Source: Arthrobacter sp. B2a2-09
GTDB lineage: Bacteria > Actinomycetota > Actinomycetes > Actinomycetales > Micrococcaceae
Direction of reading: 5' to 3'
Length of the DNA: 64,000 nucleotides
NCBI RefSeq assembly: GCF_027587375.1
Contig: NZ_JAMXIC010000007.1
Span: 62,001 to 126,000, forward strand
Shown one piece after another: positions 1 through 8,511 of this stretch. A program made the translations under genes and the position numbers. Position 1 is the stretch's first letter. Every line of letters begins with the position of its first letter. Below the pieces are notes generated by a model that saw only the letters and a program-made list of their open reading frames with translations, did no database searches and was not told the origin of the DNA.

Positions 1-11
1 ATGTCTGACAT
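1..11. promoter_or_regulatory. GntR/FadR-type operator candidate
   Basis: ATGTCTGACAT is a perfect palindrome around a central T, placed just upstream of the acid-sugar operon. FadR-subfamily GntR regulators commonly bind TNGTNNNACNA-type sites, which this fits. The identical 11-mer recurs at 46628-46638 upstream of a transporter gene. The regulator itself is not in the window. Confidence 0.45.
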
Positions 12-47
12 CTTACATTTACTTTCAAAACCACGATGGAGTGCACA

Positions 48-1565
48 GTGACCCTTGAAGCCGATGTTCTGGCCGTCTTTCCGGCTGAAGTCCAGATCCC
101 CGCTCAGTTGGTTGCCGACGCCGTAGCAGCGTCTTCCGCAGCCTCACCCCGCGTCCTGGTAGTCCTGGACGACGACCCCACGGGTACCCAATCAGTCGCC
201 AACCTGCCGGTACTCACCCGCTGGGAGGTCGCCGATTTCACGTGGGCCTTCGCCCACATCGTGGAAAGCCAGTCCCAGCCCGCGGTCTACGTGCTGACCA
301 ACACGCGCAGCCTTGACCCGGTTGAAGCCGCTGGCCGCAACGAGGAAATCGTGCGCAACGCCCTGGCGGCAGCGGGCGAAGACTCTGCCGGCTCCAAGCT
401 GCGCCTGGGGTTCGTCAGCCGCTCCGACTCCACCCTCCGCGGCCACTACCCGCTGGAACCGGACGTCATTGCAGCCACGATCGCTGAGGTGTCAGGCGAG
501 GCCACCGACGGCGTCGTGATGGTTCCTGCCTTCCCCGACGCCGGTCGCGTCACCATTGGCGGCGTGCACTACATGCGCGGTACCGGGCACGACGCCGGCA
601 AGCTCACGCCGGTTGCCGAGACCGAGTTCGCCAAGGATGCGAGCTTCGGATTCGCCAACTCCGAGCTGGCCAAATATGTGGAGGAGAAGTCGCAGGGCCG
701 CTTCCCGGCCAGCGATGTGATCGTCCTCGACCTGAACATCATCCGCGCCGGCGCGGCTGCCGGGAACGGATCCGCCGGGGATCCCGAGCTTTCCGCCAAG
801 GCCATTGCCGACGCGATCGAACCGGCCGCGATGTCCACGCCCATCGTCGTGGACATCGTCACCGAGAATGATTTCCGCGCACTGGCCCTTGGACTGGAAG
901 AAGCCGAACGCCGCGGCAAGAAGCTGCTCTACCGCGTGGGCCCGCCCTTTGTCCGCGGCCGCATCGGCCAGGAAATCCGCGAGGCACTCAGCGGCGAGGA
1001 AGCCTACGAAGGCAACACTCCCTCCACAGCCGGTGGCTTGATCGTTGTTGGCTCGCATGTCGGCCTCACCACGCGCCAGCTCAACACCCTGACGGCGCAA
1101 CACAGCGCCGCCCGCATCATCGAGATCGACGTCGAGAAACTGCTCGTTAGCGGCGCGGAAGCCTACCTCGACGAAACGGTCGCCGCCGTCGTCGACGCGC
1201 TCCACAACGGCGACGTCATCGTCCACACGAGCCGACTGCTCATCAAGACGGACGACGCCGCAGCGAGCCTGAAGATTGCCCGCACCGTCTCTGCCGCCGT
1301 CGTGGCGATCGTGAACCGGACGCTCAAGACCTTCCCGCCGCGCTTCGTCATCGCGAAGGGCGGCATCACGTCCTCGGACGTGGCGGCACACGGCTTGGAA
1401 ATCCGCCACGCGATTGTCCGCGGCCCGATGCTGCCCGGCATCGTCTCCCTGTGGGAGCCGGTGGACGGACCCGCGAAGGGCATCCCGTACATCGTCTTCG
1501 CCGGCAACGTGGGCGACGACGAATCCCTGGCGCAAGTCACGCGCAAGCTCAGCAACACCTTTTAG
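48..1565 (+). CDS. Four-carbon acid sugar kinase (DUF1537, OtnK/DtnK family)
   Basis: Likely phosphorylates a 3-oxo- or hydroxy-tetronate-type acid sugar with ATP in the cytoplasm. The N-terminal domain carries the DDDPTG motif (about residues 47-52) and SRSDSTLRGHY near residue 130. The C-terminal nucleotide-binding domain has KGGITSSDVA near residue 445 and ends with a GNVGDDES segment. The product is 505 aa, a full-length family size. I chose GTG at 48 rather than ATG at 36 because a GGAG lies 6 nt upstream of the GTG and nothing usable precedes the ATG. It leads an operon with a dehydrogenase, a GntP permease and a class II aldolase; E. coli ygbJKLMN has related content but different aldolase and isomerase genes. 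The exact substrate cannot be read from sequence. Confidence 0.85.
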   Translation: MTLEADVLAVFPAEVQIPAQLVADAVAASSAASPRVLVVLDDDPTGTQSVANLPVLTRWEVADFTWAFAHIVESQSQPAVYVLTNTRSLDPVEAAGRNEEIVRNALAAAGEDSAGSKLRLGFVSRSDSTLRGHYPLEPDVIAATIAEVSGEATDGVVMVPAFPDAGRVTIGGVHYMRGTGHDAGKLTPVAETEFAKDASFGFANSELAKYVEEKSQGRFPASDVIVLDLNIIRAGAAAGNGSAGDPELSAKAIADAIEPAAMSTPIVVDIVTENDFRALALGLEEAERRGKKLLYRVGPPFVRGRIGQEIREALSGEEAYEGNTPSTAGGLIVVGSHVGLTTRQLNTLTAQHSAARIIEIDVEKLLVSGAEAYLDETVAAVVDALHNGDVIVHTSRLLIKTDDAAASLKIARTVSAAVVAIVNRTLKTFPPRFVIAKGGITSSDVAAHGLEIRHAIVRGPMLPGIVSLWEPVDGPAKGIPYIVFAGNVGDDESLAQVTRKLSNTF

Positions 1566-1592
1566 CCACCCCAGCATTCAATGGAGAACACC

Positions 1593-2492
1593 ATGACCAG
1601 CAATTACACCGTCGCCGTCCTCGGCCTGGGCGCCATGGGTCTGCCGATGGCTACCCGCCTGGCGACCCAGCTCACCGTCCACGGCTTCGACATCGCCGAG
1701 CCGCGCCTGAAGCTCGCCGCCGACGCCGGGATCCGCACCTTCGCTTCGGCCCGTGAAGCCTCGGAAGGCGCCGACGCCCTGCTCCTTGCCGTCCGCAACG
1801 GCGAACAGCTCGACGACGTCCTCTTCGGCGAGAACGGCGTCGCCCCCGTACTCAAGCCGGGCGCCGTCGTGATCCTCGGGAGCACTGTCGGGACCGAAGC
1901 GATTCCGGCCACGGTTGCCCGCCTGGCCGAGTTCGGCGTCGAGCTCGTAGACGCACCCCTTTCCGGCGGCCCCAAGCGTGCCGGCGAAGGCGATCTCCTG
2001 ATCGTGGTGGGCGCGACGCCGGCCGCCCAGGAAAAGGCCCGACCCGCGCTTGAACTGCTCGCATCCACACTGAGCATCGTGGGCGACAAGCCCGGCGACG
2101 GCCAGGCCCTCAAGACCGTCAACCAGCTCTTGTGCGGCGTGCACATCGCCGCTGCCGCTGAGGCCATGGCACTCGCGGACGCGCTCGGATTGGACCAGGC
2201 GAAGACCCTCGCAGCCCTGGAAGCAGGTGCCGCCGGCTCGTTCATGCTGTCCAACCGCGGCCCCCGCATCCTCGAGGCCTACACCGAGGATGGCGCCGAG
2301 GTCCTCAGCCGTTTGGACATCTTCGTCAAGGACATGGGCATCGTCGGCAAGGCCACGCGCGCCGTCGGCCTGGCCGCTCCGGTCGCCGCCGCTGCCGAAC
2401 AGCTTTACCTCCTCGGCCAGGCCCAAGGCCTCGCCGCATCCGACGATTCCGCCGTCATCAAAGTCGTCGCGCCCGTCAAGCGCACTGTCTAA
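1593..2492 (+). CDS. NAD(P)-dependent beta-hydroxyacid dehydrogenase (LtnD/GarR-like)
   Basis: Member of the 3-hydroxyisobutyrate dehydrogenase family, expected to oxidise the acid sugar to its 3-oxo form before the upstream kinase acts. The Rossmann motif GLGAMGLPMA is at the N-terminus, the substrate-loop GGPKRAGEGDL lies near residue 126, and the family catalytic lysine is K174 in LKTVNQLL. Start at 1593 is supported by GGAG six nt upstream; the in-frame ATG at 1581 has no ribosome site. The 299-aa length is typical. It sits 27 nt after the kinase gene. Family is certain; D- or L-threonate or erythronate specificity is inferred from the neighbours. Confidence 0.87.
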   Translation: MTSNYTVAVLGLGAMGLPMATRLATQLTVHGFDIAEPRLKLAADAGIRTFASAREASEGADALLLAVRNGEQLDDVLFGENGVAPVLKPGAVVILGSTVGTEAIPATVARLAEFGVELVDAPLSGGPKRAGEGDLLIVVGATPAAQEKARPALELLASTLSIVGDKPGDGQALKTVNQLLCGVHIAAAAEAMALADALGLDQAKTLAALEAGAAGSFMLSNRGPRILEAYTEDGAEVLSRLDIFVKDMGIVGKATRAVGLAAPVAAAAEQLYLLGQAQGLAASDDSAVIKVVAPVKRTV

Positions 2493-2514
2493 CAAAGCAC
2501 CCCAAAGAAACGTG

Positions 2515-2578
2515 CGACGACGGCGGTCCCCCTTCCGCCGTCGTCGCCCCTCTCGCCGGCCTCGAGTCCAGGCCGGCT
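2515..2578 (+). promoter_or_regulatory. Tandem GC-rich hairpins within the operon
   Basis: Two perfect stem-loops stand back to back between dehydrogenase and permease. The first has 13-bp arms GCGACGACGGCGG (2515-2527) and its complement (2536-2548); the second has 8-bp arms GCCGGCCT (2556-2563) and AGGCCGGC (2571-2578). Neither is followed by a T-run. They may cause partial termination or stabilise the upstream mRNA, giving permease and enzyme different levels. Confidence 0.55.
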
Positions 2579-2599
2579 CTGTCAAAGGAGACAACCCCG

Positions 2600-4066
2600 A
2601 TGAATCCCCTCATCAATTCCTTGGCGGTCCGGGCGGCTGATGCCCCTGCCATCAAGCCGGCCGTAGACCTTGGGACCCCGCTGCTGCTGACCATCGCCGT
2701 TGCGGGCGTCGCACTGTTGCTGTTGATGATCATCCGCTTCAAGATCCAGGCTTTCGTGGCATTGCTGGCCGTGAGCATCCTGGTGGCCGTTGCCGCGCAG
2801 ATCCCTTTGGCGGACGTCTTCACCGTTGTGGCCAACGGCGTGGGCGGAACCATGGGCAAGGTCGCACTGCTGATTGCCCTCGGCGCCGTCTTGGGCCGCA
2901 TGATCGAGGTGTCCGGCGGCGTGCAGTCGCTGGCCAACCACTTCACCGCGAAACTCGGCGCCAAGCGCGTCGCTCTGGCACTCACTGCCGTCGGCTTCCT
3001 CGTTGCCATTCCGGTGTTCTTCGAAGTGGGCGTCATTGTCCTGGTGCCGATCGTCTATGCCTTCGCGAAGATCGCCAAGCTTCACCCCATCAAGTTCGGC
3101 CTTCCCATGGCTGGCATCATGCTCTCCATCCACGTCGCGGTTCCTCCCCACCCGGGCATTGTTGCCGGGGCAGGTGTCATGGGTGCCGACATTGGACTTA
3201 TCGCGATGATTTCGCTGATCATCTGCGTGCCGCTGGGTTTCCTGTCCTACTGGGTTGCCAGCATCATGAACCGCAAGGACTACGAACTGCTTCCCGGCGT
3301 CCGTGACCAGATTGAAGAATTCGGCTCCGATTCCCTGGTGCGCGTCGGCCACGACGGTCCGGGTGCCAGCGCAGTCGCCCCGCCGCGTCCGGGCCTGATC
3401 ATGTTCCTCATCGCCGCCCCGATCGTCCAGATCCTGCTCGGCACAGCCGGCACCCTCCTGATCAACAAGAAGGACTACTGGTACGGCGTCGCTTCTTTCG
3501 GGGGCAATCCCTTCTTCGCCCTGCTGGTCGCCGTTGCCCTCGCCTTCTTCCTGCTGGCCGTCCGCCGCGGTTGGTCCCTCAAGGACACCGGCGCGATCTT
3601 CGAAGGCGCACTGCCTCCCATCGCATCGATCCTCATGGTTGTGGCAGCCGGCGGCGTGTTCGGCGGCGTCCTGCAGGTCTCCGGCATCGGCGCGGCGCTG
3701 TCCCAGACGCTGGACTCCCTGGGCGTGCCGATCATCCTGCTCGGCTTCATCATCTCCCTGGCATTGCGTGCCGCGCAGGGTTCGGCCACGGTTGCCATCG
3801 TCACCACCACCGGCCTCCTCTCCGCTGCCGTGGCGCAAGGCGGCTACACGCCGGCGCAGATCGCCGTGATTGTGATCGCGATCGGCTTCGGCGGCCTGGG
3901 TCTGTCCCACGTGACCGACGCCGGCTTCTGGGTGGTGGTGCGCTACTACGGCCTCACAGTATCCGACGGGCTCAAGACCTGGACCGTGCTCACGACCATC
4001 CTGGGCGTTGCCGGCTTCCTGCTCAGCTATGTCGCCTGGATCCTGGTGGGAGGCCTGGCCCACTGA
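2600..4066 (+). CDS. GntP-family gluconate/acid sugar permease
   Basis: Secondary transporter of the gluconate:H+ symporter family, predicted to bring the acid-sugar substrate across the membrane. The 488-aa product is almost all hydrophobic segments (roughly 12) and contains family-like stretches such as FEVGVIVLVPIVY, VPPHPGIVAGAG and LRAAQGSATVAIVTTTG. AAAGGAG lies upstream of the ATG. Its stop codon overlaps the aldolase start (TGATG), indicating translational coupling. Substrate is inferred from the operon, in which a gluconate kinase is absent and a DUF1537 kinase present, so a tetronate-like acid is more likely than gluconate. Confidence 0.88.
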   Translation: MNPLINSLAVRAADAPAIKPAVDLGTPLLLTIAVAGVALLLLMIIRFKIQAFVALLAVSILVAVAAQIPLADVFTVVANGVGGTMGKVALLIALGAVLGRMIEVSGGVQSLANHFTAKLGAKRVALALTAVGFLVAIPVFFEVGVIVLVPIVYAFAKIAKLHPIKFGLPMAGIMLSIHVAVPPHPGIVAGAGVMGADIGLIAMISLIICVPLGFLSYWVASIMNRKDYELLPGVRDQIEEFGSDSLVRVGHDGPGASAVAPPRPGLIMFLIAAPIVQILLGTAGTLLINKKDYWYGVASFGGNPFFALLVAVALAFFLLAVRRGWSLKDTGAIFEGALPPIASILMVVAAGGVFGGVLQVSGIGAALSQTLDSLGVPIILLGFIISLALRAAQGSATVAIVTTTGLLSAAVAQGGYTPAQIAVIVIAIGFGGLGLSHVTDAGFWVVVRYYGLTVSDGLKTWTVLTTILGVAGFLLSYVAWILVGGLAH

Positions 4067-4941
4067 TGCGTGTACGCCTTGACGATCTTGTAGGCTCCGC
4101 ACTGGAGCGACGGGCAGCGGTCCCGGCCTTCACCTGCTACGACTTCACCACTGCACTCGCCGTGGTGGCTGCAGCCGAGGAGTCCGGCCACGGGGTCATC
4201 CTGCTGGTGGCACCGAAAACGGCCGCTGCTCCCGCTGGTCCGCGTTTGATCACGGCACTGCGCGCCCTGGCCGACGACGCCGGTGTGCCGGTCTCGGTGC
4301 AGCTGGACCATGCCTCGGACCTGGACGTCATCCGTGATTCGGTGGCGGCCGGTGCCGACGCTGTCCTCGCCGACGGTTCGTCCCTCCCGTTCGAGGAGAA
4401 CATCGCCCTGGTCCGCGAAGTCCGTGCCGCGCTGGACGCCCAAGGCGCCTCCGACGTCTTCATTGAAGCGGAGCTCGGCGGGCTGGCCGGCGACGAGGAC
4501 AAGGCCTTCGGTGCTGATGTTCACGCTCATCCGGCGGGTGTCCATCCCGCAGGCCTGACCGACCCCGGGCAGGTGCAGGATTTCGTTTCCCGCACCGGCG
4601 CCCAACTCCTGGCGGTGGCCGTGGGAAATGCGCACGGCCGTTACACCGGCGAGCCCAAGCTGCACTGGGACGTGCTGCAGGACATTGCCTCGCGCACGGA
4701 GCTTCCCCTCGTGCTCCACGGCGCGTCGGGCATCCCGGCTGCGGACCTGGTCAAAGCCACGTCCATGCGCGTGGGCAAGGTGAACTTCAACACCGAGCTC
4801 CGCAGTACCATCCTCGCCACCCTCGAGGCCGAGACCACCGCGCACCGGGCCGACGGCGAGAACCTCCAGGGCCTGCTGGGCCGCTGGAACTCCTCTGCCT
4901 CGACGTTCGCCGGAGCAACGCTGGACATGCTCAGCCGCTAG
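4066..4941 (+). CDS. Class II (FBA/KbaY-type) aldolase
   Basis: Zinc-dependent aldolase of the fructose/tagatose-bisphosphate family, 291 aa. Visible motifs are PAFTCYDF near the N-terminus, QLDHASD (catalytic Asp and zinc His), EAELGG, VGNAHGRYTG and LHGASG, all in family order. The ATG overlaps the permease stop. In an acid-sugar operon it likely cleaves or decarboxylates the phosphorylated 3-oxo acid in place of the OtnC-type class II aldolase/adducin seen in enterobacteria. A longer open frame starting at 3571 is only read-through of the permease region. Family is sure; reaction is inference. Confidence 0.85.
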   Translation: MRVRLDDLVGSALERRAAVPAFTCYDFTTALAVVAAAEESGHGVILLVAPKTAAAPAGPRLITALRALADDAGVPVSVQLDHASDLDVIRDSVAAGADAVLADGSSLPFEENIALVREVRAALDAQGASDVFIEAELGGLAGDEDKAFGADVHAHPAGVHPAGLTDPGQVQDFVSRTGAQLLAVAVGNAHGRYTGEPKLHWDVLQDIASRTELPLVLHGASGIPAADLVKATSMRVGKVNFNTELRSTILATLEAETTAHRADGENLQGLLGRWNSSASTFAGATLDMLSR

Positions 4942-4981
4942 GCGCGGCTCGCGGGGCGGCCTGCAGGCAGCTCCAAGCTTG

Positions 4982-5020
4982 CAGGGAGGCTACGATCAGC
5001 ACATGATCGTAGCCTCCCTG
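4982..5020 (+). promoter_or_regulatory. 17-bp perfect stem-loop over a ribosome site and start codon
   Basis: Arms 4982-4998 (CAGGGAGGCTACGATCA) and 5004-5020 are perfectly complementary with a 5-nt loop GCACA. The stem buries the GGGAGG ribosome site of the DUF1304 gene, and the ATG (5003-5005) sits at the loop-stem edge. The downstream arm encodes the normal N-terminus of the protein. It may act as a translational switch, or as a terminator for the upstream aldolase operon, since ATTTTCG follows. Confidence 0.7.
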
Positions 5021-5395
5021 ATTTTCGCCCTCATTGCCGGCTTGTTGCACGTCTACATCTTCAGCATGGAGTCCATCACCTGGACCCGGCCGGCCACGTG
5101 GAAGCGCTTCAGCGTAGCTTCCCAGTCCGACGCCGAAACCACCAAGCCCCTCGCGTACAACCAGGGTTTCTACAACCTCTTCCTCGCCATCGGGGCGCTC
5201 GCCGGGATTGTCGTCGTCGCGCTTGGTCATCCGCAGGTGGGCTGGACCCTCGTCTTCAGTTCGTGCGGCTCCATGCTGCTGGCGGCAATCGTGCTTGCCT
5301 TGAGCGGCAAAAAGTACCTCCGCCCCGCGGTTCTTCAGGGCACGACGCCGCTACTCGCCGTCGTGCTCGGAATCCTGGCTGTAGCGCTCGGCTAA
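5003..5395 (+). CDS. DUF1304 family small membrane protein
   Basis: A 130-aa integral membrane protein with about four hydrophobic segments. It begins MIVASLIFALIAGLLHVYIF, and the early motif SMESITW followed by a YNQGFYNLFLA stretch is typical of DUF1304 (YqjF-like) proteins. Biochemical function is unknown for the family. It starts 61 nt after the aldolase stop, but the strong hairpin across its start suggests separate control. It is unlikely to be a functional part of the acid-sugar pathway. Confidence 0.85.
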   Translation: MIVASLIFALIAGLLHVYIFSMESITWTRPATWKRFSVASQSDAETTKPLAYNQGFYNLFLAIGALAGIVVVALGHPQVGWTLVFSSCGSMLLAAIVLALSGKKYLRPAVLQGTTPLLAVVLGILAVALG

Positions 5396-5403
5396 GCGGA
5401 ACC

Positions 5404-5549
5404 CTCGCTCACTTCTTGTGAGCGAGCGTTGATCAAAAGGGCGTCATATGTGAGCGAGCGTCAGACGAGGCAAACGCTCGCTCACGTATGTGCCCTCCAA
5501 GCCCGTCGCTCGCTCACTTATGCGGGCTTTTGGGGTGACGCTAGCTCAC
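5404..5549. repeat. 32-bp spaced repeat cluster, GTGAGCGAGCGTT core, both orientations
   Basis: Forward cores start at 5418 and 5450, exactly 32 nt apart. Reverse cores end at 5485, 5517 and 5549, also 32 nt apart; one more reverse core is at 5404-5412. Each unit is a 12-13 nt conserved core plus about 19 nt of loosely conserved sequence (often GGCGTCATA). The last reverse copy lies inside the decarboxylase C-terminus. Opposed copies can fold into hairpins, such as CTCGCTCAC/GTGAGCGAG around 5404-5426. Confidence 0.8.
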
Positions 5550-8412
5550 CCGAGGGCTTGCCCGTCAGCACCCTGAACCCTAGCTCGGCATTGAATCCGT
5601 GGATCTCCCGCGTATCCAGCGCCGACATGAAGGCCAGGATCTCCTCCGTGATCACCTGCCCGGGAACCAAGACAGGGAATCCGGGCGGGTAGGGGGTGAC
5701 GAAGGAAGCAGACACCATTTCCTCTCCCGCGGCGACCCTTCGCGCAAGGTCGGCCGCACTGAAATATTCGCAGGAGCCGGGCTTGTAGCTCTCGAAGTAC
5801 GCCGCGCGCATGTTGCCGTCCGGCGTCTGCCCATCCACCCGGAATCGTTCGGCGAAGCGGCTGAAGTCCGGCAAGGGTGGCGGCGTGCTGGTCAGCGCTG
5901 CGACACGGGCACGGCGGGCCCGCTGGCCCAAGCCGCTTAGGCCGGATTGCTCGTCTTCGAAGGTCTCGGCCAGCTTGACCAGGACCTCGACGAGGTAGGC
6001 AACGGCACTCCGCGAGGTGCCGATGTTGGTCATGAAGAGAACGCTGTTCCTTGATGTTTTGTTGACCTGGATCCCGTACTTGTCCATCAGGTAGTCGTGC
6101 TTGAAGGTATCGCCGTCCACGCCGGTGAGGCCGATGTGCAGGGTCAAACGGCTCGGATCAACAACGAATTCGTCCCGCTCCCAGGCCTCCGACATGGCCG
6201 CCAGCCCGTCCCGGAGCGGCATTTGCCGGCTGGTTTCGCGGTACTGCGCAGGTATGAGGTCCTTGGTGCCGAGGACGCGGAAGTACTTCTTCAGCAAGGG
6301 ATGCCTCGCCACGGCCTGGGCGATGCTGACGGCGAGATCTGCCTGCCGTTGCACGAGCTCGTAGCCTTCGAACTCGACCTGCCTCCGTCCCATGTCCAGG
6401 GAAGCCAGGATCTGGTAGTTGGGCGAGGTGGAGGTGTGCGTCATGTACGCCTCCCGGAAGCTCTCCTCGTTCAACTGACCGAAGTCCTGGTCATGGATGT
6501 GGATCATGGACCCCTGCCGGAGCGAAGTCAGGGTCTTGTGTGTCGACTGCGTTGAGTAGACCCTCAGACGCGCCTTCGCCGGGTCGGGCAGGAGCCGCGT
6601 CTTCAGAAGAAGCTCATCGCTCACGGGCCCGACGCCGGAACCCGGGCCGCCGCCGTCGGGCTCGCCGCCGCAACCGGCTGCCGCCCCGCCCGCCGCACCA
6701 AGCGCGCGCAACTGCTCGGCGTGGCGCCGGGCGTAGGCCGGATCCGCGAATGATTTTTCGAGTGACCGGGCCGAAGCCATGGCAGTGCGACGGCGGTAGA
6801 TGTGGTGGAAGCCCGCGAACGCGAACCAAGCCTCATCCCACAGGAACACCAGGTCCGGTTTGATGGCGAGGCACTCCTCCATCACTCGTTCGACGTCGTA
6901 CACGATGCCGTCGAACGTGCAGTTGGTGAGGGCAAGCATCTTGACCTCGTGGAGCCTGCCTGCCCGGCGGTAATCCAGGAGCATCCTTTTGATGCTTTCC
7001 AAGGGAACAGCGCCATAGAACGAGAATTCGTTTAGGGGGTAAGCGTCCAAATATGAGACTTGCGCGCCGGCCAGCATGAGGGCGTAGTGGTGCGATTTGT
7101 GGCAGTTCCGGTCCACCAGGACAACGTCGCCGGGTGCCAGGATCGATTGGTGCACGATCTTGTTGGCCGTTGACGTTCCGTTCGTGACAAAGAGCGATTT
7201 CTGGGCGCCAAATGCCCGGGCCGCCAGCTTTTGGGCCTGTTTGAGGGAGCCATGCGGATCCAGCAGGGAATCGAGCCCGCCGGACGTGGCCGAGGTTTCG
7301 GCAAGGAGCAGGTTGAGGCCATAGAAGTCGCCCAGATCGTTGATCCACTTGGAATGGATGACTGATCCACCCCTGGACACCGGCAGGGCATGGAAAACGC
7401 CGGCGGGTTTGCGGCTGTATTGCTGGACCGCGTGGAAGAACGGTGCCTCATATCGTTCCGCGATGCCGGCCAGCAAGGACAAATGGAGCTCCAGGCCATC
7501 CTGGCGGCGGAAAATCCGGCGGAATTGGCGGGTCAAGGAACCGGCGAGTTCTTCGATCCCCACTCCCGCCACAAGGTAGAGATCAAGCTCGGGGCGAAGT
7601 TGGCCCAGCTTCTCAGCCAAGCTCAAGATGCGGTCCAAGGGGCGCTCGGGGAGCGACTTCCCCAAGAACCTGCCCAGGAAGCTGCGCAGATCCCGGCTCA
7701 AGCGCTGCCTGCTGTTGGGGACGAATCCCGGCCGCAACACACACGCCTGGATGTCGGGGTTGAGCAGGATAGCCACGATGGCGTCCTCGAAGCTCGGCAC
7801 GAACACGAGCTCGTAATTGAAGGCGTCGGCGGGGCGGCGCTGGCTGAGTAATTCTGCTTGAAGGGCTTCACGGTCGGCGCCGGAGACGTCATCGATCACG
7901 AGGACTTCGAACCGCTTGCGCGATTCGGCGGGCTCTTCTACCCGGTCCGCTTCGCGTTCGGTCTCCGGTGAGGGTTCCTGGGCGTGTTGGTTGTGGCCAG
8001 CAACGCGTCGCGCGACCGGTTCGATGAGGCTTAGCGCCTCAAGGTACTCCCCGGCTTCCAGGATTCTCCGCAATTCCGTGACATATTGCTGGCCCGGAGA
8101 CGCCCAATACATTTCAAGGGATTCCAGCAGTGGCAACAACCTTCGGACATCACGCGGCAGTTCCCGCGGCGGGCGGACACCTGCGAGGGGCCGGGCGCCG
8201 GCAGAGAGCTGTTTGACGGCGTAGCCAAGGAACTCCCAGGCATCGGCGCGCACCCGCCAGGCGCTGCTGGGGACCTCGCCACCGGCCTCTGAATCGTCGT
8301 CGGCGTTTGGCCTCGCCGCCAAACCGAGCCCAAGCGATTCGCCGCCGGCAAGGGCGGCTGGAGTGAGAGGGAATGAGGCTGACTGCACTGTCGCGAAATC
8401 GGCGCGTGCCAC
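5518..8412 (-). CDS. Orn/Lys/Arg decarboxylase, PLP-dependent (fold type I)
   Basis: Cytoplasmic PLP enzyme that decarboxylates ornithine, lysine or arginine to a polyamine or polyamine precursor. The central major domain has the family sequence around LFVTNGTSTANKI, a DEAWFAF aspartate segment and the PLP lysine K626 in STQSTHKT. An N-terminal wing-like region (about 250 residues) is longer than in E. coli SpeC/CadA, giving 964 aa. I chose GTG at 8412 because AAAGGAG lies five nt upstream; the ATG at 8442 has none. The last residues (about GELASPQKPA) are encoded by a 32-bp repeat unit. An Lrp-type regulator gene precedes it on the same strand. Substrate is unresolved. Confidence 0.85.
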   Translation of the reverse strand: MARADFATVQSASFPLTPAALAGGESLGLGLAARPNADDDSEAGGEVPSSAWRVRADAWEFLGYAVKQLSAGARPLAGVRPPRELPRDVRRLLPLLESLEMYWASPGQQYVTELRRILEAGEYLEALSLIEPVARRVAGHNQHAQEPSPETEREADRVEEPAESRKRFEVLVIDDVSGADREALQAELLSQRRPADAFNYELVFVPSFEDAIVAILLNPDIQACVLRPGFVPNSRQRLSRDLRSFLGRFLGKSLPERPLDRILSLAEKLGQLRPELDLYLVAGVGIEELAGSLTRQFRRIFRRQDGLELHLSLLAGIAERYEAPFFHAVQQYSRKPAGVFHALPVSRGGSVIHSKWINDLGDFYGLNLLLAETSATSGGLDSLLDPHGSLKQAQKLAARAFGAQKSLFVTNGTSTANKIVHQSILAPGDVVLVDRNCHKSHHYALMLAGAQVSYLDAYPLNEFSFYGAVPLESIKRMLLDYRRAGRLHEVKMLALTNCTFDGIVYDVERVMEECLAIKPDLVFLWDEAWFAFAGFHHIYRRRTAMASARSLEKSFADPAYARRHAEQLRALGAAGGAAAGCGGEPDGGGPGSGVGPVSDELLLKTRLLPDPAKARLRVYSTQSTHKTLTSLRQGSMIHIHDQDFGQLNEESFREAYMTHTSTSPNYQILASLDMGRRQVEFEGYELVQRQADLAVSIAQAVARHPLLKKYFRVLGTKDLIPAQYRETSRQMPLRDGLAAMSEAWERDEFVVDPSRLTLHIGLTGVDGDTFKHDYLMDKYGIQVNKTSRNSVLFMTNIGTSRSAVAYLVEVLVKLAETFEDEQSGLSGLGQRARRARVAALTSTPPPLPDFSRFAERFRVDGQTPDGNMRAAYFESYKPGSCEYFSAADLARRVAAGEEMVSASFVTPYPPGFPVLVPGQVITEEILAFMSALDTREIHGFNAELGFRVLTGKPSGELASPQKPA

Positions 8413-8511
8413 GATGACTCCTTTGTCATGGATTGATAGCACTCTCTACTAAACGCCGCGTCGCGTCGCGGCGTACGGCAATTGTTCGGGTTGCCGTCTG
8501 GGTTTCCAGAT

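Noticed and set aside
3571..4065. N-terminal extension of the aldolase reaching into the permease gene
   Set aside because: The extension is an out-of-frame reading of the permease; the aldolase motifs start at the ATG at 4066 that overlaps the permease stop.
2582..4102. Large minus-strand open frame opposite the GntP permease
   Set aside because: It is rich in His, Asp, Glu and Gln with no fold pattern, typical of antisense frames in high-GC genes, and lies opposite a well-supported transporter.
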